Source: Sphingomonas aerophila (GTDB lineage: Bacteria > Pseudomonadota > Alphaproteobacteria > Sphingomonadales > Sphingomonadaceae). From it: 64,000 nt of DNA. The stretch covers positions 124,001-188,000 of the forward strand of contig NZ_JACIJK010000005.1 of the NCBI RefSeq assembly GCF_014199305.1, in the 5' to 3' direction. The notes beneath the pieces were generated by a model, which made no database searches, was not told where the DNA came from, and was given only the letters and a program-made list of their open reading frames with translations. This document shows positions 44,928 through 52,651 of the stretch, one piece after another (within the stretch, counting starts at the first letter, position 1; each line of letters begins with the position of its first letter). The position numbers were made by a program, and so were the translations under genes.

Positions 44928-45938
44928 TCACCGCCGCACGTCGAGCCCTCCTTCCAGATAGGCGTCGAGGTCGGCGCGGCGGAACAGGCCGGCATCGCCC
45001 GGCAATGAATGCTTCAGCACGGCGAGTGCCAAGCCGTCGCGGGCGGCAGCCGCGATGTCGCCGCCGGTCCGCAACCCGTGCAGCACCCCCGCCGCAAAGG
45101 CGTCTCCGCCGCCGATGCGGTCGACGATGCCCGCCACTTCGACTTCTTCGGTTTCGGCAAAGCCGTCGCGCGTGTCGATCCGCGCCGACAAGCGATGCTG
45201 GTCGACATGCTCGATCTGGCGGGTGGTCGCGGCGATCACCTGGAGTTTGGGGAAAGCGTTGAACGCGGCCTCGCACGCCGCGCGCTGTCGTGAACCGTCG
45301 TCGTGGAACTCGCGACCAAGCAGCAGCGCGATATCGCGATGGTTGCCGAACATCAGGTCCGCGTGCTCGACCAGGCGGGTCAGGATCGCGCGCGGGTCAG
45401 CGTCCCAGCGCTCCCACAATTTGCCGCGCCAGTTCCCGTCAAAGGAGACCGGGATGTTACGGGCGCTCGCCGACTCCACCGCGGCCAGCGCCGCCGCGGC
45501 GGGCACGGGTCCGAGCGCGGGGGTGATGCCGGACAGGTGGAGCCTATCGACCCCGGCCAGCAGCGCATCCCAATCCCAAGCTTCCTTCGGCGCTTCTGCA
45601 AAGGACGATCCGGCGCGGTCGTAGATGACTTCCGTCGCCCGCATCCCGGCGCCGCTGGTGACGAAATACAGCCCCATGCGATCCCCGGCGAACTGGATCG
45701 CATCCGCCTCCACGCCATGACCGCGCAACGTCGCCGCTGCGGCACGGCCCAGATCATTGTCGGGCATCCGCGTCGCGAGCGCGACACGGTGGCCAAGCTT
45801 GGCGAGTTGGGTCGCGACGTTGGCCTCTGCGCCCGCCACCCAGACGTCGAGCCGCGGTGATTGCATCAACAATTCGCGGCCGGGCGGCGATAAGCGGAGC
45901 ATCACCTCGCCAAAGCAAAGCAGCCTGTTGCCGGTCAT
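44928..45938 (-). CDS. kdgK: PfkB-family sugar kinase, KDG-kinase-like
   Basis: A 336-residue ribokinase-fold enzyme. N-terminal GNRLLCFGEVMLRLSPPGRELL and AGAEANVATQLAKLGHRVALATRMPDNDLG, and the C-terminal anion-hole/catalytic IGGGDAFAAGVLHGL define the PfkB family. The overall pattern is closest to 2-keto-3-deoxygluconate kinases, which act in uronate or Entner-Doudoroff side pathways, but the exact sugar is inferred. ATG 45938 has a GGGGAGGCGAC site. No other pectin genes are adjacent. Confidence 0.83.
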   Translation of the reverse strand: MTGNRLLCFGEVMLRLSPPGRELLMQSPRLDVWVAGAEANVATQLAKLGHRVALATRMPDNDLGRAAAATLRGHGVEADAIQFAGDRMGLYFVTSGAGMRATEVIYDRAGSSFAEAPKEAWDWDALLAGVDRLHLSGITPALGPVPAAAALAAVESASARNIPVSFDGNWRGKLWERWDADPRAILTRLVEHADLMFGNHRDIALLLGREFHDDGSRQRAACEAAFNAFPKLQVIAATTRQIEHVDQHRLSARIDTRDGFAETEEVEVAGIVDRIGGGDAFAAGVLHGLRTGGDIAAAARDGLALAVLKHSLPGDAGLFRRADLDAYLEGGLDVRR

Positions 45939-45999
45939 CTGTCGCCTCCCCTCGTTGCCGCCCTGCCTGTCGGGAAATTGGCCGCGCGGCACAAGCTCC

Positions 46000-46533
46000 T
46001 CATTGTTCCTGTTCCACCCGTCCCAGCCCCGCCGCATATCGCTTCGCCCGTGCGACATAGTGCGCCGCCGACAAGCCGAGCGCCGCGATCGCAGCAGCGT
46101 CCAGCGCCCGCACGGCACGCGCCGGGCTGCCGAGGATCAGCTGCCCCGGCGCGAAGACCTTGCCCTCCGTTATCAGGGCGCCCGCGCCGACCAGGCATTG
46201 TCCGCCGATCACGGCGCCGTTCAGCACCGTGGCGCCCATGCCGATTAGCACATCGTTGCCGATCGTGCAGCCGTGCAGGATGGCATGGTGCCCCACCGTG
46301 CAGCCCCGGCCAATGGTGAGCGGCGTGCCGGGGTCGGAGTGCAGCATCGCGCCTTCCTGGATGTTGGTTTCGGCGCCGACCAGGATCGGGGTGTTATCCG
46401 CCCGGATCACCGCGCCGAACCAGACCGACGCGCCTGCACCCAGCACGGCTTCACCGATCACGTCAGCGCTGGGCGCGATCCATGCGTCCGCTGCAACTTG
46501 CGGTCGTTTTCCGTCGATGCTGTAGCATGGCAC
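46000..46533 (-). CDS. Gamma-class carbonic anhydrase-like hexapeptide protein
   Basis: A 177-residue left-handed beta-helix protein. GASVWFGAVIRADNTPILVGAETNIQEGAMLHSD and CTVGHHAILHGCTIGNDVLIGMGATVLNG show the hexapeptide repeats and the metal-binding His residues of the gamma-carbonic-anhydrase (YrdA/PaaY) family. It could be an active carbonic anhydrase or a thioesterase-like PaaY relative. It lies between the PfkB kinase and the MarR gene. Confidence 0.88.
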   Translation of the reverse strand: MPCYSIDGKRPQVAADAWIAPSADVIGEAVLGAGASVWFGAVIRADNTPILVGAETNIQEGAMLHSDPGTPLTIGRGCTVGHHAILHGCTIGNDVLIGMGATVLNGAVIGGQCLVGAGALITEGKVFAPGQLILGSPARAVRALDAAAIAALGLSAAHYVARAKRYAAGLGRVEQEQ

Positions 46534-46587
46534 GGCGCTTCTCCTCCTCGTTCACGCTGTATGTTGGCGACAGGGACTTTCCGCCGG

Positions 46588-47031
46588 CTAACCCTCCAGC
46601 GCCAGCGCCGCTGCCTCAATCCGGCGCAGCATGTCGGTGAAGGCCGCAACCTCCTCCGGATCGAACGGCGCGAACAAACGCCGCTCCAGCTCCAGCGCCT
46701 TGGGCGCGATCGCGGCGTGAAGGTCACGCCCTGCCTGAGTAAGCGCGAGCAGGTGCGAGCGGCGATCACTGGGGTTACCGCGCCGGTCCATCAACCCGCG
46801 TTCGACCAGCGCGATGGCGGCGCGGCTGACGGTAACCTTGTCCATGCGGGTGCGCGCACCGATCGCCTGCTGCGTGATCTCCCCGGCCTCCGCCACCACC
46901 GCAACCAGCCGCCATTCGGGGATCGAAAGCCCGAACAGCGCGTCATAGGTGCGTGCGATCGCGTCGCTGACCAGGTTGGAGGTGACGGACAGGCGATACG
47001 GGATGAACGCGTCGAGTTCGAGGCTAGGCAT
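46588..47031 (-). CDS. MarR family transcriptional regulator
   Basis: A 147-residue winged-helix regulator. IPEWRLVAVVAEAGEITQQAIGARTRMDKVTVSRAAIALVERGLM is the DNA-binding core and DRRSHLLALTQAGRDLHA the wing. It is divergent from hppD with a 69-bp gap, so it probably controls the tyrosine/homogentisate genes, responding to an aromatic intermediate; this is inference. ATG 47031 gives the usual length; the frame is open to 47085. Confidence 0.9.
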   Translation of the reverse strand: MPSLELDAFIPYRLSVTSNLVSDAIARTYDALFGLSIPEWRLVAVVAEAGEITQQAIGARTRMDKVTVSRAAIALVERGLMDRRGNPSDRRSHLLALTQAGRDLHAAIAPKALELERRLFAPFDPEEVAAFTDMLRRIEAAALALEG

Positions 47032-47032
47032 A

Positions 47033-47080
47033 ACCGGATGGTAACAGTTGACACCAGCCGGGCAAGAGCGCACATCCGGT
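47033..47080. promoter_or_regulatory. Candidate MarR operator in the marR-hppD gap
   Basis: ACCGGATG (47033-47040) and CATCCGGT (47073-47080) are exact inverted repeats separated by 32 bp, each beside a GTAAC, in the only 69 bp between the two divergent genes. A regulator dimer pair could bind here and control both promoters. Spacing is longer than a single MarR site, so two half-operators or looping would be needed. Confidence 0.45.
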
Positions 47081-47100
47081 AACAACGGATACTATCGAGG

Positions 47101-48180
47101 ATGACTGCGATGGAACACATGGACGTCAACCCGATGGGGCTGGACGGGTTCGAGTTCTGCGAATTCACCTCTCCCGATCCCGACAAGCTCGCGCACTTGT
47201 TCGAGCAGATGGGCTTCGTCGCCGCGCATCGTCACCCGCAGCTCGACATCGTTCGCTACAAGCAGGGGCGCATCAACCTGCTGCTCAACCGCGAGAAGTC
47301 GGGGCAGGCCGCGGCGTTCAGTGCCGAGCATGGCCCGTCGGCCAACGGCATGGCCTTCCGTGTCCACGACGCCAAGGAAGCTTTCGACGCGGCACTCGCA
47401 CGCGGCGCGCAAAAGGCGGATGCGTCCAACGGCGCGCTCGGCCCCAACAGCTATGTGCTGCAGGGCATTGGCGGGTCTAACCTGTACCTGGTCGACCGGC
47501 ATGGCGAGGCCGGCTCGCTGTACGACGACTGGACCGAGGTGCCCGGCTGGCAAGAGGCAGAGGCGCGCAACAATGTTGGCCTCGACCTGCTCGACCACCT
47601 GACTCATAATGTCCGGCGCGGGCAGATGCGGGTGTGGTCGCAGTTCTACGGCGCCATCTTCGGCTTCGAAGAGCAGAAGTACTTCGACATCAAGGGTAAG
47701 GCGACGGGCCTGTTCAGCCAGGCGATGATCGCGCCCGACAAGGCGATCCGCATCCCGCTGAACGAAAGTCAGGACGACAAGAGCCAGATCGAGGAGTTCA
47801 TCCGCGAGTATAACGGCGAAGGGATCCAGCACCTCGCCTTTACCACGGAAGACATTTTCGAAACGGTGGAAAAGCTGCGCGAGCGCGGCGTACGGCTGCA
47901 GGACACGATCGAGACCTATTACGAGTTGGTCGACAAGCGCGTGCCCAACCACGGCCACGACCTGGAGCGCCTGAAGAAGAACCGTATCCTGATCGACGGC
48001 AATGTCGGTGAGGAAGGCTTGCTGCTGCAGATCTTCACGGACACCATGGTCGGCCCGATCTTTTTCGAGATCATCCAGCGCAAGGGCAATCAGGGCTTCG
48101 GCAACGGCAATTTCCAGGCACTGTACGAAAGCATCGAGCTGGATCAGATCAGGCGCGGGGTTATCACGGTCGACGCGTAA
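47101..48180 (+). CDS. hppD: 4-hydroxyphenylpyruvate dioxygenase
   Basis: Converts 4-hydroxyphenylpyruvate to homogentisate in tyrosine breakdown. The 359-residue non-heme iron enzyme has NPMGLDGFEFCEFTSPD at the start and the iron ligands His in LLDHLTHNV, His in GIQHLAFTT and Glu in FFEIIQRKG near the end; GFGNGNFQALYESIE is the C-terminal lid. ATG 47101 or 47110 may be the start. It is first in line with hmgA, maiA and a Rieske gene. Confidence 0.96.
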   Translation: MTAMEHMDVNPMGLDGFEFCEFTSPDPDKLAHLFEQMGFVAAHRHPQLDIVRYKQGRINLLLNREKSGQAAAFSAEHGPSANGMAFRVHDAKEAFDAALARGAQKADASNGALGPNSYVLQGIGGSNLYLVDRHGEAGSLYDDWTEVPGWQEAEARNNVGLDLLDHLTHNVRRGQMRVWSQFYGAIFGFEEQKYFDIKGKATGLFSQAMIAPDKAIRIPLNESQDDKSQIEEFIREYNGEGIQHLAFTTEDIFETVEKLRERGVRLQDTIETYYELVDKRVPNHGHDLERLKKNRILIDGNVGEEGLLLQIFTDTMVGPIFFEIIQRKGNQGFGNGNFQALYESIELDQIRRGVITVDA

Positions 48181-48214
48181 GCGTCGCCGGATGCCGAGCG
48201 GAGGCGAGGCCCGC

Positions 48215-48256
48215 GCCCGGCCGGCACGGCAAGCCGGCGCATAGGGCCGGGCTTTG
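48215..48256 (+). promoter_or_regulatory. Mutually exclusive hairpins between hppD and hmgA
   Basis: GCCCGGCC (48215-48222) can pair with GGCCGGGC (48245-48252, followed by TTT), or the internal GCCGGC (48220-48225) can pair with GCCGGC (48233-48238). The two folds share bases. The outer one resembles a weak terminator. It may adjust the hppD/hmgA ratio. Confidence 0.35.
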
Positions 48257-48337
48257 CCGGGTCCGACGCGCCGGCGATTGGCAATTCAAGCGTCCGCCCA
48301 CCAACCACCCCGGCCACCCCCGGGAAGGCGAGGAACG

Positions 48338-49624
48338 ATGACCAACTACCTTCCCGGCTTCGTCAATCACCACGCCACCGAGGCCGTCCCGGGGGCGCTT
48401 CCCGTCGGCCGCAACTCCCCCCAGAAAGTGCCGTTCGGCCTTTACGCCGAACAGCTATCCGGCACCGCCTTCACCGCACCGCGAGCCGAGAACCGCCGCG
48501 CCTGGCTGTATCGCCTGCGCCCGACGGCACAGCATCCCGCGTTCCAGCCCTATCAGGGTGCGCCCCACCTGCGCTCCACGCCCTTCGACCAGGTTCCGCC
48601 CAGCCCCAACCGGTTGCGCTGGGACCCGCTGCCCTGGCCGGACCAGGCGACGGATTGGGTCGATGGCCTGATCACCTATGGCGGCAATGGCGATGTCGGG
48701 ACGGGGCATGGCGTCGCCATTCACCTGTTCGCCGCCACGAGCGACATGGAGCGGCGCGCGTTCTTCTCAGCGGATGGGGAGCTGCTGATCGTACCCGAGC
48801 ATGGCCGGCTTCGGATCGATACCGAACAGGGCCGCATCGACCTTACCCCGCTTCAGGTCGCGCTGATACCGCGCGGCGTCCGGTTCCGCATCTCGCTGCC
48901 CGACGGGCGAGCGCGCGGCTATGTGCTCGAGAACCACGGCGCGCTGTTCCGGCTACCCGACCTCGGCCCGATCGGCGCCAACGGCCTTGCCAATCCGCGC
49001 GATTTCGAGACGCCGGTCGCCTGGTTCGAGGATGACGATAGCGAGTGGCAGATCGTCCAGAAGTTCGGCGGCGGGCTGTGGTCGACCACCCTGCCCCATT
49101 CACCGTTTGACGTTGTCGCGTGGCACGGCAACCTGGCGCCGTGCCGCTATGACCTGACGCGGTTCAACACGATCAACACGGTCAGCTTCGACCATCCAGA
49201 CCCGTCGATCTTCACCGTGCTGACATCGCCCTCCGACACGCCCGGTACTGCCAATTGCGACTTCGTGATCTTTCCCCCGCGCTGGATGGTGGCGGAGGAC
49301 ACGTTCCGTCCGCCCTGGTTCCATCGCAACGTGATGAGCGAGTTCATGGGCCTGATCACCGGCGCTTACGACGCAAAGGAGGGCGGGTTCGTGCCGGGCG
49401 GTGCGTCCCTGCACAACCAGATGAACGGCCATGGCCCGGACTGGGCAAGCTATGAAAAGGCGGTGAATGCCGACCTGAAGCCGCACAAGATCGAGGGCAC
49501 CATGGCCTTCATGTTCGAAACGCGTCATCCCGTCCGCCTGACCCGCTGGGCCGCCGAGGCACCCACCGCACAGCTCGATTATGATGCGGTGTGGGAAGGC
49601 TTTCCCAAGGCGCAGCTGCCGTGA
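48338..49624 (+). CDS. hmgA: Homogentisate 1,2-dioxygenase
   Basis: Opens the ring of homogentisate to maleylacetoacetate. The 428-residue cupin enzyme has [25 protein letters not shown] at the N-terminus, and the iron-site segment [16 protein letters not shown] (His and Glu ligands) followed by [27 protein letters not shown] (third His). ATG 48338 has an AAGGCGAGGAACG site. It shares the message with hppD upstream (157-bp gap) and overlaps maiA by 4 bp (GTGA). Confidence 0.96.
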   Translation: MTNYLPGFVNHHATEAVPGALPVGRNSPQKVPFGLYAEQLSGTAFTAPRAENRRAWLYRLRPTAQHPAFQPYQGAPHLRSTPFDQVPPSPNRLRWDPLPWPDQATDWVDGLITYGGNGDVGTGHGVAIHLFAATSDMERRAFFSADGELLIVPEHGRLRIDTEQGRIDLTPLQVALIPRGVRFRISLPDGRARGYVLENHGALFRLPDLGPIGANGLANPRDFETPVAWFEDDDSEWQIVQKFGGGLWSTTLPHSPFDVVAWHGNLAPCRYDLTRFNTINTVSFDHPDPSIFTVLTSPSDTPGTANCDFVIFPPRWMVAEDTFRPPWFHRNVMSEFMGLITGAYDAKEGGFVPGGASLHNQMNGHGPDWASYEKAVNADLKPHKIEGTMAFMFETRHPVRLTRWAAEAPTAQLDYDAVWEGFPKAQLP

Positions 49625-50259
49625 TCCTGCACGGATATTGGCGGTCCAGCGCCGCGTATCGGGTCCGGATCGCGCTGAACCTGAAGGGTTTGGAGTTCAG
49701 CCAAGCAAACCACGACCTGCGCACCGGCGCGCAGCGGGCAGAGAGCTTTCAGGCGCTCAACCCGCAAGGGCTGGTGCCCGCGCTGGAACTGGACGGCGAA
49801 GCCTTTACGCAGAGCAGCGCGATCATTGAACTGCTCGACGAACTCCATCCCGAGCCGCCGCTGTTACCTCGTGAGCCACAGGCGCGCGCGCGCGCCCGGG
49901 CCATGGCGGCGCTGATCGCGTGCGACATCCACCCGCTCAACAACCTGCGCGTGCTGTCGGTATTGCGGCAGGAATTCGGAGCGGGCGAAGACCAGGTCAG
50001 CCACTGGATCGCGCGGTGGATCACCGAAGGCTTCGCCGCGCTCGAGCCGTTGATCGCCCGCCACGCCGGCGCCTTCGCCTTTGGCGACCAGCCGGGCATT
50101 GTTGATTGCCACCTGGTCCCGCAGGTCTACAGCGCCGAACGGTTCAAGGTGGATTTGTCACCCTACCCCCGCCTGCACGCCGTGGCCGATCATGCCAGCG
50201 CCCACCCCGCCTTCGCCGCCGCGCACCCTTCCGGCCAGCCGGACGCGGATCCGGCGTGA
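49621..50259 (+). CDS. maiA: Maleylacetoacetate isomerase (zeta-class GST)
   Basis: Isomerises maleylacetoacetate to fumarylacetoacetate using glutathione. The 212-residue zeta GST starts [19 protein letters not shown], with the SSxxxRVR active-site motif, [23 protein letters not shown], and [14 protein letters not shown]. The start is GTG 49621 in the GTGA overlap with hmgA. No fumarylacetoacetase gene (last step) is in the window. Confidence 0.93.
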   Translation: MILHGYWRSSAAYRVRIALNLKGLEFSQANHDLRTGAQRAESFQALNPQGLVPALELDGEAFTQSSAIIELLDELHPEPPLLPREPQARARARAMAALIACDIHPLNNLRVLSVLRQEFGAGEDQVSHWIARWITEGFAALEPLIARHAGAFAFGDQPGIVDCHLVPQVYSAERFKVDLSPYPRLHAVADHASAHPAFAAAHPSGQPDADPA

Positions 50260-50621
50260 CGGACACCCGTGTGTTTGCGACCCCGGCGGGTGTGACGCTC
50301 GGGCCGCTCGACCTCATCGCCGACGGCCAGGCGCGTAACTTCGTGCTGCAGATGCGCGCCGGGCGCTTTCACGGCTTCGTCGTCCGGCGGGGGGACGAGG
50401 CGTTCGGCTATGTCGACCGTTGCCCCCATGCCGGCGTGCCGCTGGCGCAGGAACTGGACGGCTACATGGCGGGCGGGCTGATCGCGTGCAGCTGGCATGG
50501 CGCGCTTTTCCAGGTCAGCGACGGACTATGCGTGGGCGGCCCCTGTGTCGGCCAGCACCTTACCCCTTGGCCGGTCGGCGTCGAGAATGGGATGTTGGTC
50601 ACCAGGAACGCGGCGGGCTGA
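50256..50621 (+). CDS. Rieske [2Fe-2S] protein
   Basis: A 121-residue protein that is essentially one Rieske domain. The cluster ligands are Cys-x-His in RCPHAGVPL and Cys-x2-His in ACSWHGALFQ; a C-terminal strand pair completes the fold. It may act as an electron-transfer ferredoxin for an oxygenase, or as an assimilatory-nitrite-reductase small-subunit-like protein. The start is GTG 50256, in the 4-bp overlap with maiA, so it belongs to the homogentisate operon; its role there is unclear because HppD and HmgA need no Rieske protein. Confidence 0.88.
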   Translation: MTDTRVFATPAGVTLGPLDLIADGQARNFVLQMRAGRFHGFVVRRGDEAFGYVDRCPHAGVPLAQELDGYMAGGLIACSWHGALFQVSDGLCVGGPCVGQHLTPWPVGVENGMLVTRNAAG

Positions 50622-50808
50622 CACGTCACTAACACGTCAACGCGTCACGAGCCTCGGGTGCATGGGCGCCGGCTTGGCGGGAAGCCAGCCGTGCACGCCG
50701 GGGGCGACCGCGCATTGATCGGGGTGGAAGCGGCAACGCCTGACCCGCACCGCTGCCGAACGCAGCGTTTCGGGCCGTGACCTTGCCCCCGCCCCGTCGC
50801 GCCCGCAC

Positions 50809-51696
50809 ATGCGGGCAATGACCAGCCGCACCATCGCCGCCGTCCACGCCGCCATTCGCGACGACATCGCCGACCTCGTCACCCGGCGTCCCGTCCCGGC
50901 CGCTGATCTGCCACAGGTCGACCCGTTCCTGTTCCTCAACCACCATGGGCCGCAGGTCTATGCGGCGAACAACAACGGCCTGCCCTTTGGCCCGCACCCG
51001 CACCGCGGCTTTGAGACCGTGACGTTCATTCTGTCGGGTACGCTCGCCCACCACGACACGGGCGGTCACCAGAGCGTGATTGCGGCGGGCGGAGTGCAGT
51101 GGATGACCGCTGGCTCGGGCTTGATCCATGCGGAGGTGTCGCCGCCCGACTTCAAGCAGACCGGCGGGCCGCTTGAGATCCTGCAGCTTTGGGTCAACCT
51201 GCCCTCCCGCCTGAAAATGACGCCGCCGCGCTACACGGGCGTCCAGGCGGACGGCATTCCGGCGCTTTCGACGCCGGACGGGGCCGGAACGGTGAACCTC
51301 GTGTCCGGCAGCTTTGTCGGTCAGAAGGGTCCGATCCGCTCGTTGACCGACGTGTTCATGGCCACCGTTCAGCTTTATCCCGGCGCACGGGTCGAATTGC
51401 CGGCGCCCTGTGGCCGGGCCGTGCTGTTCTATGTCGTTTCCGGTCGTGTCGCGGTTGCGGGACGAGAGGTCGATCAGTGGCACCTCGCGACGTTCAACGA
51501 CGATTCGGACACCGTGATGGTCGAGGCGTCGGAGGATGCGGTGCTGCTGTTCGGCCATGCCGACCCGATCAACGAACCCGTGGTAGCGCACGGCCCCTTT
51601 GTCATGAACACGCGTGAGGAAATCGGCGAAGCGATCCGCGATTATCAGGCGGGCCGCTTCAACGGCACGGGGCCGCTGCTGGACGTCGGGGCCTAG
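50809..51696 (+). CDS. Pirin family protein (second copy)
   Basis: A 295-residue bicupin (ATG 50809; an in-frame ATG 50818 is as likely). PFLFLNHHGPQVY and GPHPHRGFETVTFILSGTLAHHD, with the metal His pair, then MTAGSGLIHAEVSP are pirin hallmarks. It differs from the first pirin (2922) in the loops and has a longer start. Function unknown; some pirins show quercetinase activity. The 187 bp before it hold no recognisable gene, only a short inverted repeat (GGCTTGGC/GCCAGCC) near 50671. Confidence 0.88.
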   Translation: MRAMTSRTIAAVHAAIRDDIADLVTRRPVPAADLPQVDPFLFLNHHGPQVYAANNNGLPFGPHPHRGFETVTFILSGTLAHHDTGGHQSVIAAGGVQWMTAGSGLIHAEVSPPDFKQTGGPLEILQLWVNLPSRLKMTPPRYTGVQADGIPALSTPDGAGTVNLVSGSFVGQKGPIRSLTDVFMATVQLYPGARVELPAPCGRAVLFYVVSGRVAVAGREVDQWHLATFNDDSDTVMVEASEDAVLLFGHADPINEPVVAHGPFVMNTREEIGEAIRDYQAGRFNGTGPLLDVGA

Positions 51697-52082
51697 GCGC
51701 CCCGAAGGAACGGCGCCGCGATCTCTGGCCGGACGCGGAGCAGCCGCCTGCTGGCCCGATCGATCAGCGCCCAGGTCGTCACCGCTTCCACCAGCACGCG
51801 ACCGTCGCGGCTGAAGCGAACATGCCGATTGAAGCGCGCGCCCTTCAGCTCGCCGACCCAGGTATCGGCCTCCACTACTTCGCCCAGGGCAAGATTGCCG
51901 CGATAGTCGATCTCGTGCCGGGTCACGACCCAGACATAGGCGTCCTGGTGTTCGGGGGACGCCACCGCTGCCCAATGGGCGACGGCAATGTCCTGTATCC
52001 AGCGAACCCAGACCGCATTGTTGACATGGCCGAGCTCGTCGATGTCGTCGGCGCCAGCGGTGAAGGACAGGGTGAAGCTCAT
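51693..52082 (-). CDS. Acyl-CoA thioesterase (hotdog fold)
   Basis: A 129-residue 4-hydroxybenzoyl-CoA-thioesterase-like protein. FTLSFTAGADDIDELGHVNNAVWVRWIQDIAVAHW has the catalytic Asp/Glu in the DELGHVNN loop, and VTRHEIDYRGNLALGEVVEADTWV is the hotdog beta-sheet. It hydrolyses acyl-CoA esters, substrate unknown. Its ATG overlaps the DedA stop by 4 bp and its stop overlaps the pirin stop by 4 bp. Confidence 0.9.
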   Translation of the reverse strand: MSFTLSFTAGADDIDELGHVNNAVWVRWIQDIAVAHWAAVASPEHQDAYVWVVTRHEIDYRGNLALGEVVEADTWVGELKGARFNRHVRFSRDGRVLVEAVTTWALIDRASRRLLRVRPEIAAPFLRGA

Positions 52083-52645
52083 GTGCGCCCCTTGCGCCAC
52101 CAATGCACCGCTCCGACGATGAGCCCGGCGACCACCAGCCCAGCGACGATCCACCACAGCCTGGCGCCATGTGGATGCAGCCGCCCCATGAAGCGCTCGA
52201 AAGCATTGCCGAACCAATAGCCGACCGAGCTGAACAACACGGCCCAGATCACCGCCGCAACCGCGTTGACCGGCAGGAAGAGTTTAGGAGACACGCCCGC
52301 CGATCCGATCGCGATCGGGCTGACCGTTCGAAGTCCGTACACGAATCGGAAGGCGAAGATGAAGCCGATCGGATGGCGATCCAGCGCGGAGAGCGCGCGA
52401 GCGAAGGCGGCCTTGCGCCTGATCCGCTGCACCCGTGCGGAATCGCGGAACCGGCGCCCGACCGCAAACCAGCCCTGGTCCGCGGCGAAGGAGCCGATCG
52501 CGGTCACTGCCATCACGCCGGCCAGCGGTACCAGCCCCTGGTGCGCGAGCAACCCGCCCGCGACCACCACCGCCTCACCCTCGATGCCTGCGCCGACCAG
52601 CAGCGCGGGCAGGCCGTAGCGGGCGACCAGAGCCTCGATCGCCAC
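52079..52645 (-). CDS. DedA family membrane protein
   Basis: A 188-residue inner membrane protein with about four helices. The conserved DedA core occurs as GIEGEAVVVAGGLLAHQG, GSFAADQGWFAVGRRF and FIFAFRFVYGLRTVSPIAIGSAGV, which contains the Arg-rich re-entrant region. DedA proteins act as lipid scramblase/flippase-like factors (undecaprenyl-phosphate recycling in some). It is followed by the thioesterase gene in a 4-bp overlap and preceded by oligopeptidase B with a 6-bp gap. Confidence 0.9.
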   Translation of the reverse strand: MAIEALVARYGLPALLVGAGIEGEAVVVAGGLLAHQGLVPLAGVMAVTAIGSFAADQGWFAVGRRFRDSARVQRIRRKAAFARALSALDRHPIGFIFAFRFVYGLRTVSPIAIGSAGVSPKLFLPVNAVAAVIWAVLFSSVGYWFGNAFERFMGRLHPHGARLWWIVAGLVVAGLIVGAVHWWRKGRT

Positions 52646-52651
52646 GAACCG

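Noticed and set aside
50629..52206. 525-codon minus-strand open frame over the second pirin
   Set aside because: Overlaps a pirin with all motifs and part of a thioesterase; translation is repetitive.
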